DNA of 64,000 bases from Sphingomonadales bacterium. Its GTDB lineage: Bacteria; Pseudomonadota; Alphaproteobacteria; Sphingomonadales; Sphingomonadaceae. Location: contig CANIRZ010000001.1 in the NCBI GenBank assembly GCA_947470185.1, positions 158,013 to 222,012 on the forward strand. Reading direction: 5' to 3'. This document shows positions 15,338-23,755 of the stretch, in pieces. Under the pieces are notes generated by a model. That model was not told where the DNA came from. It saw only the letters and a program-made list of their open reading frames with translations, and made no database searches. Numbering within the stretch: the first letter of the stretch is position 1; each line of letters begins with the position of its first letter. A program made the position numbers and the translations under genes.

Positions 15338-15871
15338 CTAGTGGCGGTGGGGTGACTGGTCAAGCGCCTTTGGTCGGTTAAATCGCGATTGCAGGTGACG
15401 AATGGTTAAGCCTGTCATCGGGTCGCGCCAATCGGGGGCGACCATTGCGGTAGGCGTAAGGACAAAACCGCGCGAACGAAGGCCAGGGTGCGGGATGGAG
15501 AGCGCTGGATTGCTATCGGCCCACATGCCGCCAGACCATAAGAGAATATCGAGATCCAGCACGCGTGCACGCCAGCTTTGGCCGCGCCGTACGCGCCCGA
15601 AATGGCTCTCGATGTCGTGCAAGCGGGCAAGCAGTGCAGGGGGGGTAAGCTGCGTCGCGATCACCGCTGCCGCGTTGGCAAAGCGGCGCGATGAAGGCCC
15701 CATCGGGCTTGATTGGATAGTGGCCGAATGTGCGAACACATCGATATCGTCCATCTCCAGCGCGGCAATCGCGTGCGGAATGATGTTATTTGGTGTGCCA
15801 ATGACGGGATGTGGCTGATTTGAACCTATGCCAATGAGATAGAGATGCGACAGATCAAATATCCTCGGCAA
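15338..15871 (-). CDS. folK: 2-amino-4-hydroxy-6-hydroxymethyldihydropteridine pyrophosphokinase (HPPK)
   Basis: About 177 residues. It transfers pyrophosphate from ATP to 6-hydroxymethyl-dihydropterin in folate synthesis. HPPK signatures are the start YLIGIGSNQ, SPMGPSSRRFANAAAVI, HDIESHFGRVRRGQSWRARVLDLDILLW, and IPHPGLRSRGFVLTP. The start is uncertain. No ATG fits; a TTG at 15871 gives MPRIFDLSHLYLIGIG and a 17-base overlap with aguB, while a GTG at 15922 adds 17 residues and lengthens the overlap. It is the last gene of the agmatine operon. Confidence 0.92.
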   Translation of the reverse strand: MPRIFDLSHLYLIGIGSNQPHPVIGTPNNIIPHAIAALEMDDIDVFAHSATIQSSPMGPSSRRFANAAAVIATQLTPPALLARLHDIESHFGRVRRGQSWRARVLDLDILLWSGGMWADSNPALSIPHPGLRSRGFVLTPTAMVAPDWRDPMTGLTIRHLQSRFNRPKALDQSPHRH

Positions 15872-16721
15872 GGCGGGTGTATAACGCTGGCCTGCGGTCG
15901 CGGAAGAAGCCCATGCTGGCACGATGCGCGCGGGCTTGGTCTAAGTCAAAGGTCGAGACTAATATGCCGGTTTCGGCATCATCAAGGTCGCATACCACAT
16001 CTCCCCATTCATTGGCGATGAAGCTGGTGCCGTAGAATTTTTGTGCCGTTTGACCATGGTCGTCTTCGTTGCCGACCCTGTTGGCTGCAATGACGGGCAT
16101 ACAGTTTGACACCGCATGGCCAACCATTGCGCGCCGCCACATATGCCGTGTGTCCAAGGTCGCATCCTGCGGCTCGGCACCTATGGCTGTAGGGTAGAAT
16201 AACAGCTCAGCGCCCATCAGCGCCATTGCGCGCGCGCATTCTGGGTACCATTGGTCCCAGCAGATGCCGACGCCAATAGTTGTGCCGAACACGTCCCAGA
16301 CCTTGAACCCAGTATTGCCGGGGCGAAAATAATATTTTTCCTGATAGCCAGGGCCGTCTGGAATATGGCTTTTACGATATACGCCCATGATGTCGCCATT
16401 GGGGTCAATCATCGCGACACTGTTGTAGAAATGCGCCCCATCGCGTTCAAAGAAGCTTGTGGGGATGGCAACATTAAGCCGCTTAGCAAGTTTTGCCATC
16501 GCCTTGACGGCGGGATGTTCCAAGACGGAGCGCGCCAGCGCAAAATGCTTTTCCTCCTGCGTTTTGCAGAAATAGGGGCCAGAAAATAGTTCGGGCGGCA
16601 GGATGATTTGCGCGCCCAGGTCCGACGCCTGCGACACAAGGTCACTGACGGCATCGAGGTTTTCGGTTTCGCTTGCCGCTATGGGCAGTTGCAACGCGGC
16701 GACGGTGATATCTCTGGTCAT
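15855..16721 (-). CDS. aguB: N-carbamoylputrescine amidase
   Basis: A 288-residue nitrilase-superfamily enzyme that converts N-carbamoylputrescine to putrescine, carbon dioxide and ammonia. The Glu-Lys-Cys triad is visible: ILPPELFSGPYFC (Glu), GVYRKSHIPDGPGYQEKYYF (Lys) and GVGICWDQWYPE (Cys). The FRPGNTGFKVWD and WDQWYPECAR stretches are specific to this subfamily. I chose the ATG at 16721, 7 bases after the stop of the upstream gene. The partner enzyme AguA is encoded in the same operon (17969-18949), which completes the agmatine-to-putrescine route. Confidence 0.95.
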   Translation of the reverse strand: MTRDITVAALQLPIAASETENLDAVSDLVSQASDLGAQIILPPELFSGPYFCKTQEEKHFALARSVLEHPAVKAMAKLAKRLNVAIPTSFFERDGAHFYNSVAMIDPNGDIMGVYRKSHIPDGPGYQEKYYFRPGNTGFKVWDVFGTTIGVGICWDQWYPECARAMALMGAELLFYPTAIGAEPQDATLDTRHMWRRAMVGHAVSNCMPVIAANRVGNEDDHGQTAQKFYGTSFIANEWGDVVCDLDDAETGILVSTFDLDQARAHRASMGFFRDRRPALYTRLAEDI

Positions 16722-16728
16722 GCCGCGT

Positions 16729-17079
16729 CTATAGCCGCACCCCGAAACGTGCCGCAATCATGATTGTCGCTAGATACAATATTATTGTTACGACGATACC
16801 CGAGGTTAATGCGACCCAGAAGCTGAATCCTGCGCGCAAGAGCCATGGCATGAGTAAAAACATCGGTAGGCTGGGCAAGACATACCAAAATGTAGCCTCG
16901 GCATGGTTGGCGATGACCAGCGGATCTGTGGTATCGCGCCATAGCCAAATCATACCAATCACCGAAATTAGCGGCAGCGAGGCGATTAACGCCCCCACCG
17001 CCGGTGCTTTTCGGCCAATGACAGCAATTAATGCGATAATGATTCCCGAGAGGATCGCACGAATTGTGAATGCCGTCAC
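16729..17079 (-). CDS. DUF3147 family small membrane protein
   Basis: A 116-residue protein with four predicted membrane helices. It resembles the DUF3147 family (GALIASLPLISVIGMIWLW, WYVLPSLPMFLLMPWLL). The start is GTG at 17079, 7 bases after the methyltransferase-like gene, and the stop is 7 bases before aguB, so it belongs to the operon. The function of this family is unknown. A role in polyamine or precursor transport is conceivable from context but is not supported by any motif. Confidence 0.8.
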   Translation of the reverse strand: MTAFTIRAILSGIIIALIAVIGRKAPAVGALIASLPLISVIGMIWLWRDTTDPLVIANHAEATFWYVLPSLPMFLLMPWLLRAGFSFWVALTSGIVVTIILYLATIMIAARFGVRL

Positions 17080-17086
17080 AACCCTA

Positions 17087-17947
17087 TCAAGGCCGTTTTT
17101 TGAACAGCAAAGTCATGCGATCGGACTCGCCAATCGCTTCATATTTCGCGCGGTCGACATCTTTCAGGCGCAATGCAGGTGGAAGTGTCCACACCCCATC
17201 TGGCCAGTTTGCGCTGTCTTTCGGGTTGGCATTGATCTCGCTCTTGGCGACGAGCTCGAAGCCGTTTACCTCCATGAATTTGATGATATCCGCTTCGCGC
17301 ATATAGCCTTTAATGCCGTCGGTGTAGCTATAGGGGGCATCGGCCTTGGCGCGGTGTTGTTCGATGCCGATAAGCCCATCTGGCTTCAAAAGGTCACGCA
17401 TAGCCTTTACTTCGGCGTCGGCGATGTTCCAGTTCATGATGTTATGCATCATGCGCATGATCAATATGCGGTCGAACGTTCCTTTCGCGCCTTCGGGAAT
17501 TTCGCTTAAGGAAAAAGCATTGAAATCGGCGGCTGGCCGGCCGGATACGGCGGCAACGTCGGACGGAAATTTGCCAACAGCGGCGGCAAGACCTTGCTTT
17601 TGCTGGTCACTGAAAAAGGTTTTTGTTCCGAAATACAGGCCCGTGTATTTGCCATTTTCATTGATGTAGCGGCCGAGGATGCGTGACACCCATTCGCCGC
17701 CCGGTGCATATTCACCGACAACATGATCTGGGTGCACACGGAAGAATTCCAGTGTTTCGGCAGGGTGACGATATATGTCGCGCTTTGCATCATTGGCCCG
17801 AGCTGGGTCCGCAAGGATTTGCGCAAGCCGTGCCTGATGCGCCTTATGCATCGTGTCATGCTCGGCTGTACTGGACATATGGTGGTCGGCCAAAGCAGGC
17901 ACGGCCAAGGTTGCTGCTGCGAGTGCGTACACAATTGATTTCTTCAT
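17087..17947 (-). CDS. Exported class I methyltransferase-like protein
   Basis: A 286-residue protein with a clear signal peptide (KKSIVYALAAATLAVPALA) followed by DHHMSSTAEHDTMHKAHQ. The rest resembles a Rossmann-type SAM-dependent methyltransferase: VVGEYAPGGEWVSRILGRYI near the nucleotide site, FDRILIMRMMHNIMNW, AMRDLLKPDGLIGIEQHRA, then YMREADIIKFMEVNGFELV. The predicted export is puzzling because SAM is cytoplasmic; the protein may use another ligand. The ATG at 17947 has GGAGAGGA 6 bases upstream. It lies between aguA (21-base gap) and the DUF3147 gene (7 bases). Confidence 0.85.
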   Translation of the reverse strand: MKKSIVYALAAATLAVPALADHHMSSTAEHDTMHKAHQARLAQILADPARANDAKRDIYRHPAETLEFFRVHPDHVVGEYAPGGEWVSRILGRYINENGKYTGLYFGTKTFFSDQQKQGLAAAVGKFPSDVAAVSGRPAADFNAFSLSEIPEGAKGTFDRILIMRMMHNIMNWNIADAEVKAMRDLLKPDGLIGIEQHRAKADAPYSYTDGIKGYMREADIIKFMEVNGFELVAKSEINANPKDSANWPDGVWTLPPALRLKDVDRAKYEAIGESDRMTLLFKKRP

Positions 17948-17968
17948 GGGATATCCTCTCCAATACAA

Positions 17969-18949
17969 CTAAACTGGTATTTGTTGGCTTGAACAGTGAA
18001 AGCTGCCGCCGCCCGTTAAAACGGCGTCCGCCATCACGCCGACAACCTGTCGGTCGGGGAATAAGGCGGCCAGTGTGGTAATCGCCGCATCGTCATTCTC
18101 CGCACCATAAATCGGCACAACGACACTGTGGTTGCCAATGTAAAAATTCATGTAGCTTGCAGGAACAGCTTCCCCATCTTGTATGAAACGCCCGACCGAG
18201 GGCATATTGCTCACCTGACAACCAAATGCTTCGGCGCGTTTGCGTGCATCGTCGAAAGCGGCGCTATTTGGATCGTTGGCCCCTGCGCCTTGTGGAATGA
18301 GGATGTGGTTTACCCCAATAAAACGGGCTAGATTATCGATATGCCCGTCTGTGTGATCATTACTCAGGCCATCGCCCAACCACAGCAAGCGGTCGATCCC
18401 AAGGTCGTCGCGCAGCCGCGCTTCAATCACCGTCTTGTCGAGCGTGGGATTGCGGTTGGGGTTTAGCAAGCAGTCCGCCGTCGTTGCAGCAAGCCCTTGG
18501 CCGTCCACATCGATTGATCCACCTTCTAAAATCCAATCGGCCCTGCGGATCTCTAATCCAGCGGACGCTGCGAGTTCTGCACCAATGGTCCTGTCACCCG
18601 GGTAATCATAACGGCCACCCCAGCCATTGAACCCAAAGTCGCGGGCGATGCGGCGGTCGCCGTCCTTGACGATGATACAGCCAGTATCGCGCAGCCACAC
18701 ATCGCCGATGTGGCGCTGTTCAACATGAATGCCGCTATCGACGAGATTAGCGGCAATCTCTGCAGCCTCGGCGCTGCCCGCAATCACATGCACGCGTTCG
18801 CCCTGTCCAGACGCATGTACGGCGTTGGCAAAGGCAGCAATTTGCTGCTGTGCCCTTTGCAGCGGCGCTCCCCAAGCGTCGGCTGAGCTGGGAAAACCAA
18901 TCCAGACGGCCTCATGCGGAGCCCATTCAGCGGGCATGCGAAATGCCAT
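17969..18949 (-). CDS. aguA: Agmatine deiminase
   Basis: A 326-residue enzyme of the guanidino-group modifying superfamily; it turns agmatine into N-carbamoylputrescine and ammonia. Typical motifs are MPAEWAPHEAVWIGFP at the start, DVWLRDTGCIIV, FNGWGGRYDYPGD, LEGGSIDVDGQG, NDHTDGHIDNLARF, and the catalytic cysteine in GGGSFHCSSQQIP (usually GGGNIHCITQQ). I chose the ATG at 18949, 4 bases after the peptidase stop, with GGAAAG just upstream. It works directly with AguB in the same operon to make putrescine. The arginine decarboxylase that would supply agmatine is not in this window. Confidence 0.95.
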   Translation of the reverse strand: MAFRMPAEWAPHEAVWIGFPSSADAWGAPLQRAQQQIAAFANAVHASGQGERVHVIAGSAEAAEIAANLVDSGIHVEQRHIGDVWLRDTGCIIVKDGDRRIARDFGFNGWGGRYDYPGDRTIGAELAASAGLEIRRADWILEGGSIDVDGQGLAATTADCLLNPNRNPTLDKTVIEARLRDDLGIDRLLWLGDGLSNDHTDGHIDNLARFIGVNHILIPQGAGANDPNSAAFDDARKRAEAFGCQVSNMPSVGRFIQDGEAVPASYMNFYIGNHSVVVPIYGAENDDAAITTLAALFPDRQVVGVMADAVLTGGGSFHCSSQQIPV

Positions 18950-18953
18950 TGCG

Positions 18954-20633
18954 TTACTTTCCGCTGCGGCTTTTGTCGCGGACGGCCCGGAATTCGTCGC
19001 CATCGTTCCAATTGGGCCATGCATCGGTCATCGCTAGCATCCGTCCGACGCGATAATAGAGCTTCAAGTCGGACATGACGCCCGACCAATCCCATTTTTC
19101 GTCAAACTCGTCGCTAGGGGCGTGGTAGCGGTTTTTTTCATAATCTTCCGCTGCCGCTTTGGCAGCAGCTTTTCCGCCGGTCACCAAATCATCGCCACCC
19201 TCGAAATATACCATTGGCACGCCAAGCTTGGCGAAGCTGAAATGGTCTGAGCGATAATAAAAGCCCTTTTCCGGCGTTGGTTCCATCTCCGGCGTACGGC
19301 CTTCTGATTTCGCCGCTGCCTCCAGATAGATATCCAACTGCGACTTGCCTTTGCCGATTACGGTTAAGTCCTTTGCAGGCCCCGACATGGAAAACGCGTC
19401 CATGTTTACGCCGCCAACGGTTTGCGACAGGGGAAAAACGGGATTTTCTGCATAATATTTTGAACCAAGAAGGCCACTTTCTTCCGCAGTGACGGCAAGG
19501 AACACAACCGACCGCTCTGGCGCGCCGGCTTTGGCAAAGCCCTCCGCCAATGCAACAAGTCCTGCGGAGCCGGTTGCGTTGTCTACTGCGCCGTTGCAAA
19601 TGTCATCGCCATCTGCTGCCGCCGTGCAGCGGCCCAGATGGTCCCAATGCGCGGTGTACAGCACATATTCTTCCGGCCGTTTCGTGCCCTTCATAATCCC
19701 AACAACATTTTTGCTGGCTTTTCGCGCGATGTCATTTTCAAAGCTGAGCGATGCAGTGAGGTTCAATGGCACGGCTTTGAAGCCCTTCTGCTTTGCTGCA
19801 GCCATTTGTTTTTCAAGGTTTTGGCCCGCTGCGGCAAATATTTCCTTCGCAACAGATTTTTGAATCCAGCCATTGGCTTGCGTTTGGCTTTTGCCGCCAT
19901 CTTTGGATTGGGCCAAAAACTGTGTGCCCGTCCAACTGGAGTTGACGACGTTCCACCCATAAGCCGCAGGTGCGGTGTCGTGGATGATCAGGACGGCAGC
20001 CGCACCCTGACGCGCCGCTTCTTCATATTTGTAGGTCCATCGGCCATAATAGGTCATGGCCTTGCCGCCAAAGGGGCCTTCTAAGCTATCGTTTTCAAAG
20101 TCGGGGTCATTGACCATCACAACTACGGTCTTGCCCTTCACATCTACGCCTGCATAGTCGTTCCAGCCTTTTTCAGGCGCTACGATGCCGTGGCCAACGA
20201 AAACCATGTCGCTTTGCTTAATCTCGGTTTTCGGCGCTTCGCGATAGCTGCCAATGACATATTCGCTACCATAGGCAAAGGACATGGCCTTCCCGTTTTG
20301 GTCGGCAATGCGCAGTGCTGAGACATTCTTGGCGGTAATTTCGATCAGCGGCACGTCTTGGGTCCAGCTCCCGTTGTTACCGGGTGCAAGCCCTGCTGCC
20401 TTAAACTTCGATATCAAATATGCGACGGTCTTTGCTTCTCCTGCGGATCCTGGTGCGCGACCTTCATAGCTATCCAGCGATAGTTCGCGCGTGACGTCTT
20501 TCATCGTCTGCTCCGACAAAGCAGGGACATCGATTTGAGGTAATGCCGACACCTCAATATCAGGCGATGCTGATTTCTGGCAAGCAGACGTCAAGGCAAG
20601 CGCAGAAATAACGGCCAAAGAAAGCAGGCGCAT
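18954..20633 (-). CDS. M28 family zinc aminopeptidase, lipoprotein
   Basis: A 559-residue exported peptidase. The signal ends in a lipobox (ALTSACQKS), so it is probably lipid-anchored. Residues of about 140-270 look like a protease-associated (PA) insert. The M28 zinc ligands are visible: YTAHWDHLG (His), GAVDNATGSAG (Asp), TAEESGLLGS (Glu pair), GGVNMDAFS (Asp) and NRYHAPSDEFD (His). It would release N-terminal amino acids in the periplasm. It is the first gene of the operon leading into aguA with only 4 bases between them, though no metabolic link is evident. Confidence 0.92.
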   Translation of the reverse strand: MRLLSLAVISALALTSACQKSASPDIEVSALPQIDVPALSEQTMKDVTRELSLDSYEGRAPGSAGEAKTVAYLISKFKAAGLAPGNNGSWTQDVPLIEITAKNVSALRIADQNGKAMSFAYGSEYVIGSYREAPKTEIKQSDMVFVGHGIVAPEKGWNDYAGVDVKGKTVVVMVNDPDFENDSLEGPFGGKAMTYYGRWTYKYEEAARQGAAAVLIIHDTAPAAYGWNVVNSSWTGTQFLAQSKDGGKSQTQANGWIQKSVAKEIFAAAGQNLEKQMAAAKQKGFKAVPLNLTASLSFENDIARKASKNVVGIMKGTKRPEEYVLYTAHWDHLGRCTAAADGDDICNGAVDNATGSAGLVALAEGFAKAGAPERSVVFLAVTAEESGLLGSKYYAENPVFPLSQTVGGVNMDAFSMSGPAKDLTVIGKGKSQLDIYLEAAAKSEGRTPEMEPTPEKGFYYRSDHFSFAKLGVPMVYFEGGDDLVTGGKAAAKAAAEDYEKNRYHAPSDEFDEKWDWSGVMSDLKLYYRVGRMLAMTDAWPNWNDGDEFRAVRDKSRSGK

Positions 20634-20697
20634 GAAATTCTCCTAAGGGGAAATATTATTGCGCACCTTGTGCCAGACCTGTCGATTGCGCTCAAAC

Positions 20698-20727
20698 AAA
20701 AAAGGCGGCCACAAGGACCGCCTTTTT
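20698..20727 (-). terminator. Intrinsic terminator of rpsD
   Basis: Read on the minus strand, AAAAAGGCGG-N9-CCGCCTTTTTT forms a strong GC stem followed by a T-run, 20 bases after the rpsD stop. Because the arms are A-rich and T-rich, it could work in both directions. Confidence 0.9.
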
Positions 20728-20746
20728 CGTAAATGTATTTTGAAGA

Positions 20747-21361
20747 TTAACGCGAATAGAATTCGACGACCAAATTTGGTTCCATCTTCACTGGGTAAGG
20801 TACTTCGTCGAGCGTTGGGACGCGTGCAAAGGTGACCTTATCATTACCGTCAACGGCAACATATTCAGGAATGTCGCGCTCTGCCAGGCCCTGTGCTTCG
20901 ATAACCAACGCCATTTCCTTGGCTTTCGCACCAAGGCTGATAACGTCACCAACGGCAACCTGACGGCTGGCGATATTGCACTTCACGCCATTGACGCGGA
21001 TGTGACCATGGCTGACGATTTGACGTGCGGCAAAAATGGTTGGCGCAAACTTGGCGCGGTACACAACCATGTCCAAACGACGCTCAAGCAGACCAATAAG
21101 GTTCTGCGAAGTATCGCCCTTCATGTTGCTGGCTTCTTGATAGGCGCGCTTGAACTGCTTTTCAGTTACATCGCCATAATAGCCCTTGAGCTTCTGCTTG
21201 GCGCGCAACTGAATGCCGTAATCGGACAGCTTGCCTTTGCGGCGCTGACCATGCTGGCCTGGGCCATATTCGCGCTTGTTTACAGGTGATTTTGGACGTC
21301 CCCAGATGTTTTCGCCCATCCGGCGGTCAAGTTTGTACTTCGAGCTTTTGCGCATCGACAT
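20747..21361 (-). CDS. rpsD: 30S ribosomal protein S4
   Basis: A 204-residue protein, the normal length for alphaproteobacterial S4. The start is [21 protein letters not shown], then [20 protein letters not shown], and the S4 RNA-binding domain [35 protein letters not shown] chose the ATG at 21361 with GGAG 7 bases upstream; the open frame continues 16 codons further. It nucleates 30S assembly on 16S rRNA. It is a single-gene unit with its own terminator. Confidence 0.98.
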   Translation of the reverse strand: MSMRKSSKYKLDRRMGENIWGRPKSPVNKREYGPGQHGQRRKGKLSDYGIQLRAKQKLKGYYGDVTEKQFKRAYQEASNMKGDTSQNLIGLLERRLDMVVYRAKFAPTIFAARQIVSHGHIRVNGVKCNIASRQVAVGDVISLGAKAKEMALVIEAQGLAERDIPEYVAVDGNDKVTFARVPTLDEVPYPVKMEPNLVVEFYSR

Positions 21362-21540
21362 AATCAATCTCCAATTGCTAACAACGTTGTTTCCGGTACC
21401 GCGCGACACATCTGCGATGTGCCGGACACCTGCTTCACCGGAATGCAGGGTCGATTGCGAAGCGGCGCCTATGGCTGCAGATGGCGCTTATGTCAACATC
21501 TGGCTCGACTTTGCCGACGCTGAACCTTAAACGCGCTGCG

Positions 21541-21858
21541 ATGAGCAGCACAGTCTATCCCGTTAAACCCGAAAATTGCGACACCATGACTGAAGTTCGG
21601 GCAGGCGTCGACGCCGTCGATGCCCAATTGGTCGAACTTCTTGCTGTTCGCTTTGCTTATATGGATGCTGCCGCGCGGATAAAAACAGAACGTTCAGCGG
21701 TCCGTGACGAAGCGCGCAAGCAACAGGTTCTGACCAATGTGCAAACGGCTGCTGGTAAAGCGGGTATACCCGTCGAAGCTATTGCCGACGTATGGGAGCG
21801 TATAGTTGAAGCCTCCATCGCCTATGAATTCGATAAATGGGACGCCAATCGCGCCTGA
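21541..21858 (+). CDS. Chorismate mutase, AroQ type
   Basis: A 105-residue all-helical chorismate mutase domain that converts chorismate to prephenate for phenylalanine and tyrosine. Visible features are the first helix VRAGVDAVDAQLVELLAVRFAYMDAAARIK (the D-A-Q-L-V-E-L-L-A-x-R pattern with catalytic Arg and Lys) and DEARKQQVLTNV, followed by WERIVEASIAYEF. I chose the ATG at 21541 because the domain begins directly after it; an open frame reaches back to 21481. It is monofunctional, with no attached dehydratase or DAHP synthase. An isochorismate-pyruvate lyase of the same fold cannot be fully excluded. Confidence 0.85.
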   Translation: MSSTVYPVKPENCDTMTEVRAGVDAVDAQLVELLAVRFAYMDAAARIKTERSAVRDEARKQQVLTNVQTAAGKAGIPVEAIADVWERIVEASIAYEFDKWDANRA

Positions 21859-21861
21859 TTA

Positions 21862-22128
21862 TTAGATTCCAGTGCTCATCTGCGGAGGCATAGTGGTACC
21901 TGCCTTGCCCTTTACAGACAATTCCGACGCAGACTCTGCTTGATCCCATTGCTCTTGGGTCTTGCACTGTTTTTTCGCGATGCGGCTGCCGGTTAACCCT
22001 GTGGTGCGGCAGATACGCTTTGGTTTTACTTTTTGCACTGCTGGTGGTGCAGCATCTGCGGCGCTCACCGCTGGCTCGGTTGTGGAAGACGCCGCTAGCA
22101 ATATGCTCAGTATAATCGTGCTTGTCAT
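21862..22128 (-). CDS. Small exported hypothetical protein
   Basis: An 88-residue protein with a signal-like N-terminus (MTSTIILSILLAASSTTEPAVSA) and a basic core containing CRTTGLTGSRIAKKQCKTQEQWDQ, that is, two cysteines 15 residues apart. I recall similar small proteins with a C-x-x-T-G-x-x-GSR core followed by C-x-T-x-x-QW in sphingomonads; no function is known to me. It is probably periplasmic, with a possible disulfide between the cysteines. It lies 55 bases downstream of trmJ on the same strand and is convergent with the chorismate mutase gene (3 bases between stops). Confidence 0.7.
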   Translation of the reverse strand: MTSTIILSILLAASSTTEPAVSAADAAPPAVQKVKPKRICRTTGLTGSRIAKKQCKTQEQWDQAESASELSVKGKAGTTMPPQMSTGI

Positions 22129-22183
22129 AAAACGCTCCTAATTTTGCCATGGTGTAACAACTGAAACTTTTGACACCAAGATC

Positions 22184-22906
22184 CTAACTTTCGGGTCGTC
22201 GTATTCTATTTAACGTCGTCAGTACACCGCGCAACGTCCTGACCTCAAGCGCATTCCATGCAGGCTTCGTGAGCAAATTGCGCAATGTGCGGCGCGTTAC
22301 CGGCGCGCGGTCGATGGGTGTGAAATAGTTCAGCGGCTCAAGCATGGCGTCCAATTGCGCGATGAGACCGTCAAGTTCAAACTGTGATGCGGGCGGTTCC
22401 AAATCCGTTTTGGGCGGGCTGGATAAACTTTGGGTCTTTGACCATTCATAGGCGCATAGGATGACCGCTTGCGCTAAGTTAAGCGAACCAAATTCGGGAT
22501 TGATCGGTACGGTGATGATCGCGCGGGCAACATTGACCTCGTCGCTTTCAAGGCCAGATCGCTCGGCTCCGAACAATATTGCGCTTCGCCCCGTATTACC
22601 AAGAACCTCTTGGGCCGCGACTTCTGGTGTAATGACTGGCTTTGTGACGCCGCGTTTGCGCACGGTTGTGGCATAAACATGGGAAATGTCGGCAGTTGCA
22701 TCGGCAAGCGTGTCGTAAACTTGGGCATTGGCCAACACGATGTCTGCACCCGATGCTGCGGGACCAGCGGAAGGGTTCGGCCAACCATCGCGCGGCGCAA
22801 CGAGGCGCATTTCGGTTAGGCCAAAGTTCAACATTGCGCGCGCGGCCTTGCCGATATTTTCGCCCAACTGCGGACGGCATAGAATAATGATTGGCGGCAC
22901 ACTCAT
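22184..22906 (-). CDS. trmJ: tRNA (cytidine/uridine-2'-O-)-methyltransferase, TrmJ type
   Basis: A 240-residue SPOUT-class RNA methyltransferase. Motifs are the start [24 protein letters not shown], then [15 protein letters not shown], and the knot motif [21 protein letters not shown]. TrmJ adds a 2'-O-methyl group at position 32 of certain tRNAs using SAM. The C-terminal extension after residue 165 fits TrmJ rather than the shorter TrmL. The ATG overlaps the nrdR stop by 4 bases (ATGA), so the two are translated together. Confidence 0.88.
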   Translation of the reverse strand: MSVPPIIILCRPQLGENIGKAARAMLNFGLTEMRLVAPRDGWPNPSAGPAASGADIVLANAQVYDTLADATADISHVYATTVRKRGVTKPVITPEVAAQEVLGNTGRSAILFGAERSGLESDEVNVARAIITVPINPEFGSLNLAQAVILCAYEWSKTQSLSSPPKTDLEPPASQFELDGLIAQLDAMLEPLNYFTPIDRAPVTRRTLRNLLTKPAWNALEVRTLRGVLTTLNRIRRPES

Positions 22907-23364
22907 TTTTGTGCTGCTTCAACCACGCTCCCGGCGAAATCTTCAAAATCCTTAGCTTCGCTAAAATCTTTGTAGACTGACGCGAAACGAATGTAGGCGA
23001 CGCTGTCCAGTGCCTTGAGCCCATCCATCACGAATTCACCAATCTGCTTGGATTCAATTTCACTTTCACCCAGCGTTTCAAGCTGCCGCTGGATCGCCGA
23101 AGCAAGTTTTTCAATCTGCGTATTGTCAACCGGTCGCTTGCGACACGCGACTGATAGCGAACGTTCTAGTTTTTCTCGATCGAAGGGTTCGCGCTTACCT
23201 TCGGTCTTGATTACCAAAAGTTCACGCAATTGGATGCGTTCAAAGGTTGTGAAACGTCCGCCGCAACCCTCGCACTGCCGCCGCCGGCGGATAGCGCTAT
23301 TGTCTTCGGTAGGACGGCTGTCCTTGACCTGGCTATCGTCATGTCCGCAAAATGGGCAGCGCAA
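22903..23364 (-). CDS. nrdR: Transcriptional repressor NrdR
   Basis: A 153-residue protein with an N-terminal zinc ribbon ([18 protein letters not shown] and [16 protein letters not shown], four cysteines) and an ATP-cone domain ([16 protein letters not shown], then [16 protein letters not shown]). NrdR senses ATP/dATP and represses ribonucleotide reductase genes, which are not in this window. It directly follows the zinc-ribbon/glycine-zipper gene and overlaps trmJ. Confidence 0.97.
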   Translation of the reverse strand: MRCPFCGHDDSQVKDSRPTEDNSAIRRRRQCEGCGGRFTTFERIQLRELLVIKTEGKREPFDREKLERSLSVACRKRPVDNTQIEKLASAIQRQLETLGESEIESKQIGEFVMDGLKALDSVAYIRFASVYKDFSEAKDFEDFAGSVVEAAQK

Positions 23365-23709
23365 TTATTTTTCCTGATTCTTTTTCTTGTTTACATGGCG
23401 GTACGCGACGATGCCCGCACCAATCAACGCGCCTGTGGCGAGCCCGATAGGGGCAATAATGCTAGCAGCCGCACCAATGGCTGCACCACCAGCAACTTTT
23501 TTAACCGTGTCTTGGTCCGCCAAATGCTTGCCCGTATGAAACGCGTCCTTGGTCGCGCCCCAAAGCTCATCGGCTGCTTCACCTACATAATGTCGGGCCT
23601 GATTTGGAATGCTTTCGGCCGCAAGCTGCTCGGGGGTTTTAGCGCCACAATTGGCGCAGAACTTCGCGCCGCTGGCATATTCGGCGTTACACTCGTTACA
23701 AAACCCCAT
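23365..23709 (-). CDS. Zinc-ribbon protein with glycine-zipper segment
   Basis: A 114-residue protein of unknown function. The first 25 residues form a zinc ribbon (FCNECNAEYASGAKFCANCG, two C-x-x-C pairs). A helical linker follows, and residues of about 70-100 form a glycine-zipper-like hydrophobic hairpin (VAGGAAIGAAASIIAPIG, ATGALIGAGIVAYRHV) ending in a lysine-rich tail. It may sit at a membrane. I chose the ATG at 23709 with AAGGGA 7-8 bases upstream; an ATG two codons earlier lies too close to that site. It lies between glyA (46-base gap) and nrdR (no gap). Confidence 0.75.
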   Translation of the reverse strand: MGFCNECNAEYASGAKFCANCGAKTPEQLAAESIPNQARHYVGEAADELWGATKDAFHTGKHLADQDTVKKVAGGAAIGAAASIIAPIGLATGALIGAGIVAYRHVNKKKNQEK

Positions 23710-23755
23710 GGTCATTTCCCTTCTGTGTATTAGATGGGTAAGTCACCTTTATAAT

